A stretch of DNA of 5,351 bases from Candidatus Zixiibacteriota bacterium (GCA_028700875.1 JAQVRW010000227.1:1-5351); one strand, 5' to 3'; positions 1 to 5,351 are shown, counted from the stretch's first letter. The notes: generated by a model not told the origin, from the sequence alone. Made by a program: numbers and translations.

Positions 1-983
1 TGGCCGGGTACCCTGTAACCATTCGGGCATTGGACCCGACGCTGCATGAATTTTTGCCGTCGCATGAAGACGTGCAAGCCCGGATCGCCGCGTTGGAAAA
101 GAGCGACGAGGAATACGAAAGCAAACTGGCCGAAATCCATCGGTTGATCGCCCGGATCGAGGAATTGCACGAGGTCAACCCGATGCTGGGCCATCGCGGC
201 TGCCGTCTGGGAATCGTCTTCCCCGAAATCACCGAGATGCAGGTCCGGGCCATTATCGAGGCCGCCTGTATTCTGACCAAGGCGGGCAAAAAGGTCTTGC
301 CGGAGATCATGATTCCTCTGGTCGGCCACGTCAACGAGTTCATCAACCAGAAAGAGATCGTCCATCGCGTGGCCCTGGAAACGATGAGCCATTACAAGGT
401 GCAGGTGGAGTACAAGGTCGGCACGATGATCGAGATTCCGCGGGCGGCGTTGACGGCCGACGATATCGCCAAAGAGGCCGAATTTTTCTCGTTCGGCACC
501 AACGACCTGACGCAGATGACGATGGGCTTCTCGCGCGACGACGCCGGGAAATTCCTTCGCTACTATATTGAGAAAGGGATTCTGCCCAAAGATCCCTTCG
601 TGTCGATCGATGTTACCGGCGTGGGTCAACTCGTGCGGATGGGCGTGGAGAAGGGCCGCTCGACCAATCCCACGCTGAAGGTGGGTATTTGCGGCGAGCA
701 CGGCGGCGATCCATCCTCCATCATCTTCTGCCATGAGGTGGGTCTGAACTACGTCTCCTGTTCGCCGTTCCGCGTGCCGATCGCCCGGCTGGTGGCGGCA
801 CAGGCGACAATCCGTGAAAAAGGTGGACCCTGCAAACCGACCGGAAAGAAAATGGTGGTCAAGGAACTGCCCGTCGTTCCTGCGATCAAATCGAAGGGCA
901 AATCGGCGTCGAGCAGCGGCAAGAAAACGGCGGCAAATAAGAAAGCAGCCTCGACCAAGAAGAAACCCCTGCCCCGCATGTAG
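1..983 (+). CDS. ppdK: Pyruvate, phosphate dikinase, C-terminal part (5' truncated by window edge)
   Basis: PPDK interconverts pyruvate + ATP + Pi and PEP + AMP + PPi in the cytoplasm. Only the C-terminal PEP/pyruvate-binding TIM-barrel domain is present. The reading frame is open from base 3 (AGYPVTIRALDPTLHEFLP), so the TTG at 30 is an internal Leu codon, not a start; 326 residues are visible. Family landmarks are intact: HRGCRLGIVFPEI, PEIMIPLVGH, GTMIEIPRAALTADDIA, FGTNDLTQMTMGFSRDDAGK, GICGEHGGDPSS and SCSPFRVPIARL. The catalytic Cys is encoded at 690-692. From memory of Clostridium symbiosum PPDK numbering (Glu745, Asn768, Asp769, Cys831), the spacings Glu-Asn 23 and Asp-Cys 62 are both preserved here, so the domain looks active. 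The enzyme family normally ends just after the IARLAAAQA segment; here about 56 further residues follow (from base 813), rich in Lys, Ser and Ala. The gene converges with the tol-pal operon and ends 17 nt before a strong hairpin. Confidence 0.97.
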   Translation, partial: AGYPVTIRALDPTLHEFLPSHEDVQARIAALEKSDEEYESKLAEIHRLIARIEELHEVNPMLGHRGCRLGIVFPEITEMQVRAIIEAACILTKAGKKVLPEIMIPLVGHVNEFINQKEIVHRVALETMSHYKVQVEYKVGTMIEIPRAALTADDIAKEAEFFSFGTNDLTQMTMGFSRDDAGKFLRYYIEKGILPKDPFVSIDVTGVGQLVRMGVEKGRSTNPTLKVGICGEHGGDPSSIIFCHEVGLNYVSCSPFRVPIARLVAAQATIREKGGPCKPTGKKMVVKELPVVPAIKSKGKSASSSGKKTAANKKAASTKKKPLPRM

Positions 984-1000
984 GGACGTGGGGATAGACG

Positions 1001-1030
1001 AAAAACGCCGGCCTTCGCGCCGGCGTTTTT
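1001..1030. terminator. Bidirectional rho-independent terminator between ppdK and the tol-pal operon
   Basis: Bases 1001-1012 (AAAAACGCCGGC) and 1019-1030 (GCCGGCGTTTTT) are perfect reverse complements around a 6-nt CTTCGC loop. The GC core (CGCCGGC) is followed by T5 on the + strand and, because of the A5 on the left arm, by T5 on the - strand too. It lies 17 nt after the ppdK stop and 21 nt after the stop of the convergent last gene of the operon, as expected for one element ending both transcripts. Confidence 0.92.
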
Positions 1031-1051
1031 ATTTGACTCGATGGAGATGAT

Positions 1052-1606
1052 TCAGCCGCGGATTTCGCGGCGACGGAATGGCGTTTCCGGAGGGCCGTTC
1101 TGTCCCTCCTTCATTCCTTTTCGCCAGGCCGCCATCCTGGCCGCGGCGCGGTCGTCCTCAATTTCCCTTATCCAAATGGCAGTCAGACGGGCATTCGGCG
1201 TCACCTCACAAATCAGGGTCTCGGTTAGCCGATAGGCGACAGCTTCAGTCTCCGAAGCGAAGGCGATTCGGACCAGCGATCTATCCGGCGAGGTTTCAAC
1301 CCCGATCTCAGGAAGTTGATTCCGGAAGTCGAGCAGGCGGACATCGGCGGTCAAAGATACGTCGGGCCAGGCGATAGACGGATTGGCGATCCAGTTGGGG
1401 CGCGGGAGCAGGAGTTGGAGAAAAACCAGTTGTCCCTGGTTGTCGGTTTGCAGCGATAACAGGTCGGAATCGAGGTAGGAAAAAAATGTACGGGCCGGAT
1501 AAAGAGGGACATAGAGGGCGTCTTCTTCCACCTGATAAAAACCCCGACTGAACCTGGATTCGGCAGCCGGGGTTTGAATGACGATTCTGGGGGGCGCCAT
1601 GCTCAT
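1052..1606 (-). CDS. Protein of unknown function, two tandem DUF2283-like modules, last gene of tol-pal operon
   Basis: This 184-residue protein has no signal peptide, lipobox or membrane segment, so it is probably cytoplasmic. I do not recognise the full-length family. Two stretches resemble each other: residues about 28-67 (EDALYVPLYPARTFFSYLDS, then SLQTDNQGQLVFLQLL) and about 107-148 (PDRSLVRIAFASETEAVAYR, then LICEVTPNARLTAIWI). Both follow the pattern D-x-Leu-hydrophobic, a variable turn, Tyr, a hydrophobic strand, an Asn/Gly turn, and a final strand. This is the plan of the short beta-rich DUF2283 family, so I infer a tandem or pseudo-dimeric version; the match is by eye and weak. Residues 150-184 form a charged, Arg/Lys-rich tail. 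The ATG start (1606-1604) overlaps the cpoB stop in ATGA, indicating translational coupling; Met3 (1600) is an alternative start. No strong Shine-Dalgarno sequence is seen, only AAGG about 10 nt upstream. The gene ends 21 nt before the shared terminator. Confidence 0.82.
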   Translation of the reverse strand: MSMAPPRIVIQTPAAESRFSRGFYQVEEDALYVPLYPARTFFSYLDSDLLSLQTDNQGQLVFLQLLLPRPNWIANPSIAWPDVSLTADVRLLDFRNQLPEIGVETSPDRSLVRIAFASETEAVAYRLTETLICEVTPNARLTAIWIREIEDDRAAARMAAWRKGMKEGQNGPPETPFRRREIRG

Positions 1607-2412
1607 TTCTTCAGCGCCTTTTGCAGAGCCGTAATACGGTCTTTGGCCTGCTCGTATTCGGGCGTATTCGGGAAATCTTTTTTCAGCACCAGGAAATGAT
1701 CCAATGCCTTCTTCTTGTCACCCTTTTCCTCGTAACAGCGTCCGAGTTTGTAATAGGCTGAAGGGCGCTGTTCGGAATCGGGATACTGCGTCAGCAACCG
1801 GTCGTACTCCTCGATCGCCCTCGGGTATTGCTTCATTTCGTAGTAGGCCTCGGCGATCCAGTACTGGCTATTGTCGCACAGTTCTCCCTTGGGGCAGAAC
1901 TTGAGATAATCGGAAAACCCGGAAATGGCCAGGTCATACTGGCCCCGTCGCATGTCCTTGAAGGCGTTATCCCACAGATTGCGACAGTCCACGGAAGGGG
2001 CGGCGTCGGTTTTGGCCGGGGTGGCCCGGGTGGTATCGGCGGTGCGGGTGGTATCGGGCGGCGTTTGAATCGCCGATCCGGTTTCGGCCCGTCCCGGCGT
2101 GCGATACACCAGTTGCTGAAGATCATCGATCCGGTTTTGGATCTGCGCCCCCTGGCCGGTCAATTCGTCGATGGCGGCCATCATTTCCGCCCGCAGGCGG
2201 TTGTCCTGCTCCAGGCTGTTGGAGAGGAGGGAGTCTATCCGTTCCACGCGGGCGTTCAACAACCGCTGGTCATTGCGCACCTGATTGATCTTGTCTTCGA
2301 TGCGCAACACATCCTGCTTGCTGGCGCACCCGGCGGCCAGAAAGACCATAACAATCAGGGATACCGCCGCGAGGCGATATCCCTGACCGGTTATTTTCCT
2401 ATACGGCGTCAT
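1603..2412 (-). CDS. cpoB: Tol-Pal system TPR protein CpoB/YbgF, predicted lipoprotein form
   Basis: CpoB (YbgF) is the periplasmic TPR protein that in E. coli links Tol-Pal constriction to peptidoglycan synthesis by PBP1B. This 269-residue protein has a hydrophobic segment at residues 14-27 ending in the lipobox LAAGC, so Cys29 should be lipidated. Residues about 33-103 are heptad-rich and coiled-coil-like (the trimerisation region in the family). Residues 104-140 are a Thr/Pro/Ala linker, and residues about 145-250 hold three TPRs (NLWDNAFKDMRRGQYDLAIS, SQYWIAEAYYEMKQYPRAIE, AYYKLGRCYEEKGDKKKALD). The E. coli protein is instead a soluble, SPase I-processed protein, so membrane anchoring is a notable difference. 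Four non-lipid cysteines (143, 173, 179, 226) lie in the TPR part. The gene starts 9 nt after the pal stop, without a good Shine-Dalgarno sequence, and its stop overlaps the next start (ATGA). Confidence 0.93.
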   Translation of the reverse strand: MTPYRKITGQGYRLAAVSLIVMVFLAAGCASKQDVLRIEDKINQVRNDQRLLNARVERIDSLLSNSLEQDNRLRAEMMAAIDELTGQGAQIQNRIDDLQQLVYRTPGRAETGSAIQTPPDTTRTADTTRATPAKTDAAPSVDCRNLWDNAFKDMRRGQYDLAISGFSDYLKFCPKGELCDNSQYWIAEAYYEMKQYPRAIEEYDRLLTQYPDSEQRPSAYYKLGRCYEEKGDKKKALDHFLVLKKDFPNTPEYEQAKDRITALQKALKK

Positions 2413-2421
2413 GGAACCCGG

Positions 2422-2928
2422 CTACTTGATGCGAAATGCCGCCCGACGGTTCTGGGCCCAGACGTCTTCGCCGGTCCCGGGCACTGCCGGACGTTCTTTG
2501 CCGTAGCTGATGGTTTTGATGCGATCGGCCGAAATGCCCAGGTCGATCAGATACTTCTTGACCGACTGCGCCCGGCGATCGCCCAGCGCGATGTTATATT
2601 CCACCGTGCCGCGTTCGTCGCAATGACCCTCGACCTCAATGTTGATATTCGGGAAATTCTTCATGATTCCCGCGTTTTTATCGAGCGCCACACGCTGATC
2701 GGTCCGGACGTTCGACTTGTCGAAGTCAAAATAGACGATCATGAAATCGGCTTCCTTGACTTCCGGAGCAGCCGGCTCTTGCGGCGGCGGCGGCGGCGCA
2801 GGCGGCGGCGGCGCCGGAGTGGTATCGACGGGCGTCGGTTGTTCCACCGGGACCGGCGTATTCTTGTGGCAGCCGTAGATCATCACCATGACTGCGATCA
2901 GTCCGATGATGAGCAGGAATTTCTTCAT
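2422..2928 (-). CDS. pal: Peptidoglycan-associated lipoprotein Pal
   Basis: Pal is the outer-membrane lipoprotein that binds diaminopimelate in peptidoglycan and exchanges between TolB and the cell wall. The start chosen is the ATG at 2928-2926 because it is preceded 6 nt upstream by a perfect AAGGAGG and gives a textbook lipoprotein signal (MKKFLLIIGLIAVMVMIYGC, lipid on Cys20). An in-frame ATG at 2991 would add 21 residues that disrupt this signal and lie in the intergenic region. The product has 168 residues: signal 1-19, a Pro-rich linker about 24-58, and an OmpA-like domain 62-168. Landmarks are YFDFDKSNVR, GHCDERGTVEYNIALGDRRA, the Ile-Ser-Tyr-Gly-Lys-Glu-Arg-Pro segment and QNRRAAFRIK. 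The Asp and Arg of the DER and RRA motifs match the peptidoglycan-binding residues of the family. The GHCDERG variant has Cys where the E. coli type has Ala. The length is close to that of typical Pal. Confidence 0.97.
   Translation of the reverse strand: MKKFLLIIGLIAVMVMIYGCHKNTPVPVEQPTPVDTTPAPPPPAPPPPPQEPAAPEVKEADFMIVYFDFDKSNVRTDQRVALDKNAGIMKNFPNINIEVEGHCDERGTVEYNIALGDRRAQSVKKYLIDLGISADRIKTISYGKERPAVPGTGEDVWAQNRRAAFRIK
2781..2816. repeat. GGC trinucleotide tract encoding the Pal poly-proline linker
   Basis: Nearly uninterrupted GGC/GCC units run through this stretch, broken by one GCA and one GCC near the end. On the - strand they encode two runs of Pro (residues 40-43 and 45-49) separated by Ala. 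Because the unit is 3 nt, slippage would lengthen or shorten the linker without breaking the frame. Confidence 0.8.
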
Positions 2929-3040
2929 TATAATCCTCCTTGGTTCCAGTAATTGTCGATTCAGGTCATATTGTATAAAAACCGTACGCAATAAGCGGGT
3001 TTAAATCAACAAATATTTTATCCCCTTTTTATTAAAAACC
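2929..3040 (-). promoter_or_regulatory. AT-rich tolB-pal intergenic region with strong pal RBS and possible promoter
   Basis: This is the only long gap in the operon (112 nt) and is clearly more AT-rich than its surroundings. On the - strand it contains a perfect AAGGAGG at 2941-2935, 6 nt from the pal ATG. A possible -10 element, TACAAT (2975-2970; 5/6 match to TATAAT), sits about 42 nt before the start codon, but no convincing -35 is found at 16-18 nt: the nearest TTGATT is 28 nt away. The RBS is certain; the promoter is tentative. Confidence 0.4.
2977..3002 (-). terminator. Weak hairpin after tolB, possible attenuator or processing site
   Basis: On the - strand AAACC-CGC (3002-2995) can pair with GCG-GGTTT (2989-2979), with a 3-nt TAC bulge and a 5-nt TTATT loop. 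The 3' arm runs into T5 (2981-2977). The stem is short and bulged, so termination would be partial at best. It lies about 40 nt after the tolB stop and before the pal RBS. Confidence 0.25.
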
Positions 3041-4414
3041 CTATTGTCCATGACCGGACCAGGCCGGGTTGGTATTCCCGCCGCCCGTGGTCAGCCGCCG
3101 TTCCTCGTTGCCGAAGCGGTCCATAATGTACACTTCTTTCGTCCCGGATCGATTGGAGGAAAAGACGACATGGTTGCCATCGGGCGACCAACGCGGATTC
3201 TCGTTGTTGCCCAGTTCCGTCAGGACCCGGAAGTTTTCGCCGGTGACATCGATCGTACAAATATTGAACTTCCCGTTGACCCGGCTGACGAAAACGATCT
3301 TGTCCCCTTTGGGCGACCAATCCGGAGAATCGTTGTAGTTGCCGAGGAAAGTCAGGCGGCGGACATTGATGCCGTCCTTATCCATGATATACAGCTGCGG
3401 GTTGCCGATTCGGTCGGAGGTGAAAGCGATCTCGCTTCCGGTCGGCGACCAGCATGGCGAGGACTCGATCGCCGGGGAATAGGTCAGACGAGTTTTGATC
3501 TTGCCGGACCGGTCCAGTAGGTACAGTTCGGAATCGCCGTCGCGCGACAGCGAACAGACGATCAGCTTGTCATCGGGGGAGACCCGGCCGGTGGAGTTGA
3601 CCCCGGGATAGGCGGCCAGAAGCTCGGTCGCGCCGCTGACGACGTCGTATTGATAAATCTGCGGATCGCCGCGCATGTAGGAAGTGAACAGGATATTGCG
3701 ATCCTCCGGGGAAAAGGAGGGGGAAACGTTGATGGACTTGTTCCCGGTCAGCTGATAGATATTGGCCCCGTCGTAGTCGCACAGGTACAGTTCTTTGTTG
3801 CCGGTCCGGTCGGAGACAAAGCAAATACGGGTATCGAAAATCCCCTGCTCGCCGGTAAGGTAGTAGATGATTTCGTTGGCGATTTTATGGGCCAGGCGGC
3901 GGAAATTCGACGACGGCGACTTGAACGAACCGCGGGCGAATTCGATTCCCGACTTGGAGTAAAACAGTTTGTATTTGACGGTAAGTTCCGCTCCGGAAAA
4001 CTCGGCTTCGCCACGGGCGACATATTCCGCTCCCAACTGGCTCCAACCCAGCAAGGTCATCGCGGACATTTCCATATGCCGCATGTAGAAGGTATCGGGA
4101 AGAACGACGTCGTAAAAGGGGGAGAAGTCGAGGTCGGCCCGGACGATGTCGGCCACCCGCACCACCGTGGTCGAGTCGGAGGAGAGGATAAAGCTCCCTG
4201 ATTTGACGGTAAAATCGTCCACCGCGATTTTTGTAACCTCAACGCCCCGTTTTGTTTCCAGCCGGGCCGTGAAATCCTTGACCTGGGCCGGGCAAACGGA
4301 GGCGGCGGCCAGCAAAACGGCCAGCAATCCGGCCCGCGCCACTAATGTGCGCAGAAGTGTACGGCCATCCTCGCGATGATATTCACAATGCACGAACGTC
4401 GATATTTTTCTCAT
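3041..4414 (-). CDS. tolB: Tol-Pal system beta-propeller protein TolB
   Basis: TolB is the periplasmic adaptor that binds Pal through its beta-propeller and TolA through its N-terminus. The product is 457 residues. A signal peptide with hydrophobic core at about 28-40 (LLAVLLAAASVCPAQ, likely cut near residue 43) follows an unusually long polar N-region of about 26 residues. The TolB N-terminal domain spans about 45-190 (VTKIAVDDF, ADLDFSPFYDVVLPDTFY, WSQLGAEYVARGEAEF). Residues about 195-457 form the propeller of PD40/WD40-like repeats with the recurring pattern (F/V)-x-Ser-(D/N)-Arg, LY-x-x-D-x-x-G, LT, then SP-x-WSP-x-G. Examples are FTSDRIGNPQLYIMDKDG, SPDWSPKGDKIVFVSR and NPRWSPDGNHVVFSSNRSG. 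It starts 2 nt after the upstream tolA-like stop with no recognisable Shine-Dalgarno sequence, so reinitiation from the upstream gene is likely. GTG codons at residues 8 and 25 are possible but no better supported starts. The length is slightly above the usual figure of about 430. Confidence 0.96.
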   Translation of the reverse strand: MRKISTFVHCEYHREDGRTLLRTLVARAGLLAVLLAAASVCPAQVKDFTARLETKRGVEVTKIAVDDFTVKSGSFILSSDSTTVVRVADIVRADLDFSPFYDVVLPDTFYMRHMEMSAMTLLGWSQLGAEYVARGEAEFSGAELTVKYKLFYSKSGIEFARGSFKSPSSNFRRLAHKIANEIIYYLTGEQGIFDTRICFVSDRTGNKELYLCDYDGANIYQLTGNKSINVSPSFSPEDRNILFTSYMRGDPQIYQYDVVSGATELLAAYPGVNSTGRVSPDDKLIVCSLSRDGDSELYLLDRSGKIKTRLTYSPAIESSPCWSPTGSEIAFTSDRIGNPQLYIMDKDGINVRRLTFLGNYNDSPDWSPKGDKIVFVSRVNGKFNICTIDVTGENFRVLTELGNNENPRWSPDGNHVVFSSNRSGTKEVYIMDRFGNEERRLTTGGGNTNPAWSGHGQ

Positions 4415-4416
4415 GG

Positions 4417-5115
4417 TTAACCCGGCTGATAAGGGAATTCAAGATGAATGCCGATTATGTCGTCCCGAAAATCAGACGGCAAAGGCGGCAGGGGTGAAGC
4501 CGATTGAACCGCCCGCAGGCAGGCCCGGTCATACGCTTCCACTCCCGATGATTTTTCTATTGCCGGATCGAGCACCGTTCCGGTGCGGATGATCTGGAAA
4601 TAGATGACACAGGTCAGCGGTTGATTGGCCGCGACCGGATTGGCCCAGTTTTGCTGGATTTTTCCGAACGCCTGGATAAAATAGTACGGGTAATCGAACC
4701 CGGCGTTGTCCACCGAAACGGTGCCGAATTTGCTTCCCGGCCCCAACTGTCCGGTGACGTCTTTGCCCCCCTCGGCGCCTTCGCCCTTGGCGGCATCGCC
4801 TTTGTATTTGGTGTCGCGGGCGGGTTTGGCCGTTTCCTTCTTCTTGTCGGTTTTCTTCGTCTTGGCCTTCGATTCCGGGGTGGCGATAGGCACGGCGGTC
4901 TTTTCCTCGACCGTTTTCTGAGGCACGGAAGCCTTGAGATTATCCCCTCGCAACAGGGCCGGATTCCCCAGCGGCGGCAGGGATATGAGATTGACCGTTA
5001 CGGCGTCGAACTTGGGCCGCATGGCGGCCACGAACGGGTTCAGCATGGTCACCATTAGGATCAGGGCGACGTGCAGGATGATGGAATAGACCAGGTCCCG
5101 GGTAGCGATGCCCAT
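4417..5115 (-). CDS. TolA/TonB-family energy transducer of the Tol-Pal system
   Basis: This inner-membrane protein is predicted to be energised by the TolQR motor and to contact TolB/Pal across the periplasm; it takes the tolA position in the operon. The start is set at ATG 5115-5113 because GGAGG (5125-5121) is 5 nt upstream. The adjacent in-frame GTG at 5118 would leave only 2 nt. The 232-residue product has one N-terminal membrane segment (about 9-31) with Ser11-x-x-x-His15, matching the SxxxH signature that lets TonB/TolA engage the motor. A VTVNLISLPPLG segment follows, then a Lys/Ala/Glu/Gly-rich linker (about 65-130). A TonB_C/TolA_C-type domain spans about 139-232 (YFIQAFGKIQQNW, VIYFQIIRTGTVLDPAIEKS, AYDRACLRAVQSASPLPPLP). 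It is much shorter than E. coli TolA (421 residues) and its C-terminal domain looks TonB-like, so a symbol is withheld; the context makes TolA function the best guess. Confidence 0.88.
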   Translation of the reverse strand: MGIATRDLVYSIILHVALILMVTMLNPFVAAMRPKFDAVTVNLISLPPLGNPALLRGDNLKASVPQKTVEEKTAVPIATPESKAKTKKTDKKKETAKPARDTKYKGDAAKGEGAEGGKDVTGQLGPGSKFGTVSVDNAGFDYPYYFIQAFGKIQQNWANPVAANQPLTCVIYFQIIRTGTVLDPAIEKSSGVEAYDRACLRAVQSASPLPPLPSDFRDDIIGIHLEFPYQPG

Positions 5116-5351
5116 CACTTCCTCCGGGTCGTTCTATCCTCGACCGGCGAGGTGACCAGCCCCAGGTATTCGATACCCATGTTTCGCAACCGGCCGATGA
5201 CGTTCACCACTTCGGCATAGACGACGCCGCTGTCGGCGCGGATATACACCGAAGAGGTGTTCTTGCTTTTCATGACCTCGTCCAGTTTCTTCTCGAAATC
5301 GGGCAACCGCACCCAGACGTCGTTGACGAAAACCCCGCCCTTTTTGTCGAT
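5115..5351 (-). CDS. tolR: TolR/ExbD family proton-channel subunit, C-terminal part (5' end beyond window)
   Basis: TolR/ExbD proteins form, with TolQ/ExbB, the pmf-driven inner-membrane motor. The frame is open to the window edge, giving the last 78 residues (from IDKKGGVFVNDVWVRLPDFE to the TGA at 5117-5115). This is the periplasmic domain: a beta-turn segment like the family's D-x-x-G-x-(I/V)-x-x-N, then SSVYIRADSGVVYAEVVNVI, and GRLRNMGIEYLGLVTSPVE, the usual end of ExbD/TolR. The GTG near 5312 is internal. The membrane helix with the proton-carrying Asp lies outside the window. The stop overlaps the next ATG (TGATG), and the gene's last codons contain the GGAGG of the tolA-like gene. The split between TolR and ExbD rests on the neighbouring tolB and pal genes. 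Confidence 0.92.
   Translation of the reverse strand: MDKKGGVFVNDVWVRLPDFEKKLDEVMKSKNTSSVYIRADSGVVYAEVVNVIGRLRNMGIEYLGLVTSPVEDRTTRRK
5119..5125 (-). promoter_or_regulatory. Ribosome binding site of the tolA-like gene, inside the tolR 3' end
   Basis: GGAGGAA on the - strand lies within the last codons of tolR, with GGAGG 5 nt before the ATG at 5115. It decides in favour of that ATG over the GTG immediately before it. Confidence 0.75.

Noticed and set aside
30..32. TTG as start of a separate 317-residue protein
   Set aside because: The PPDK frame and its conserved PVTIRALDP segment continue upstream to the window edge, so the gene is simply truncated.
814..1050. + strand frame of 78 codons overlapping the ppdK tail and the terminator
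   Set aside because: Low-complexity Arg-rich translation, runs through the terminator hairpin, no RBS or similarity; it is an out-of-frame shadow. I also considered it as evidence of a frameshift in the ppdK tail, but the PPDK frame is uninterrupted through its last conserved motif and nothing in this frame resembles PPDK.
1828..2952. Long + strand open frame (374 codons) opposite cpoB and pal
   Set aside because: It lies antisense to two well-supported genes, includes a poly-Arg run that is just the complement of the Pal proline linker, has no recognisable domain, and is a mirror of codon bias in GC-rich coding DNA.
2929..2991. Upstream in-frame ATG at 2991 as the pal start
   Set aside because: It would add 21 residues before the lipoprotein signal, displacing the MKK N-region; the ATG at 2928 has a perfect AAGGAGG at 6 nt.
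3044..4201. Several + strand open frames within tolB
   Set aside because: All are antisense to the clear beta-propeller coding frame and show no domains or initiation signals.
3041..4414. Possible CRISPR or DNA repeat array from recurring motifs in tolB
   Set aside because: The recurrence is at protein level (PD40 propeller blades) with diverged DNA, not identical direct repeats with spacers.
1..5351. tRNA, rRNA, insertion sequence, attachment site or phage genes
   Set aside because: None seen; coding density is high, gene order matches the conserved Tol-Pal cluster and there is no sign of mobile DNA or a compositional break.

Overview
The window (roughly 55-58% GC by eye) reads as ordinary chromosome of a diderm (Gram-negative-type) bacterium. 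It holds the 3' end of a pyruvate, phosphate dikinase gene on the + strand and, converging on it from the right, most of a Tol-Pal cell-envelope operon on the - strand. The organism cannot be named from the sequence. A lipoprotein CpoB, a Pal with GHCDERG, a short TonB-like TolA and a PPDK of the bacterial type together would fit a non-proteobacterial diderm of the FCB/Zixibacteria/Gemmatimonadota kind or a deltaproteobacterial lineage. That placement is inference only.

Layout on the + strand: 1-983 is the C-terminal catalytic domain of PPDK, ending in an unusual Lys-rich tail. At 1001-1030 a perfect 12-bp hairpin with an A-tract on one side and a T-tract on the other acts as a shared bidirectional terminator.

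Layout on the - strand, in transcription order: tolR/exbD 3' end (5351-5115), tolA/tonB-like transducer (5115-4417), tolB (4414-3041), a 112-base AT-rich gap, pal (2928-2422), cpoB/ybgF (2412-1603), and a cytoplasmic protein of unknown function (1606-1052). Apart from the tolB-pal gap, every junction is tight: TGATG overlap, 2-nt gap, 9-nt gap, ATGA overlap. This points to one transcription unit with translational coupling, plus a possible extra entry point just before pal, which also has the best ribosome binding site.

How the genes work together: TolR (with TolQ, presumably just beyond the right edge) uses the proton motive force to energise the TolA-like protein in the inner membrane. This protein reaches across the periplasm to TolB, which shuttles to and from the peptidoglycan-binding lipoprotein Pal at the outer membrane. 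CpoB couples this machine to peptidoglycan synthesis during constriction. The terminal 184-residue protein is the least explained item. It appears to contain two tandem copies of a short beta-rich module resembling DUF2283, has no export signal, and is translationally coupled to cpoB. No radically new system is seen; that gene, the PPDK tail and the compact TolA are the points worth following.
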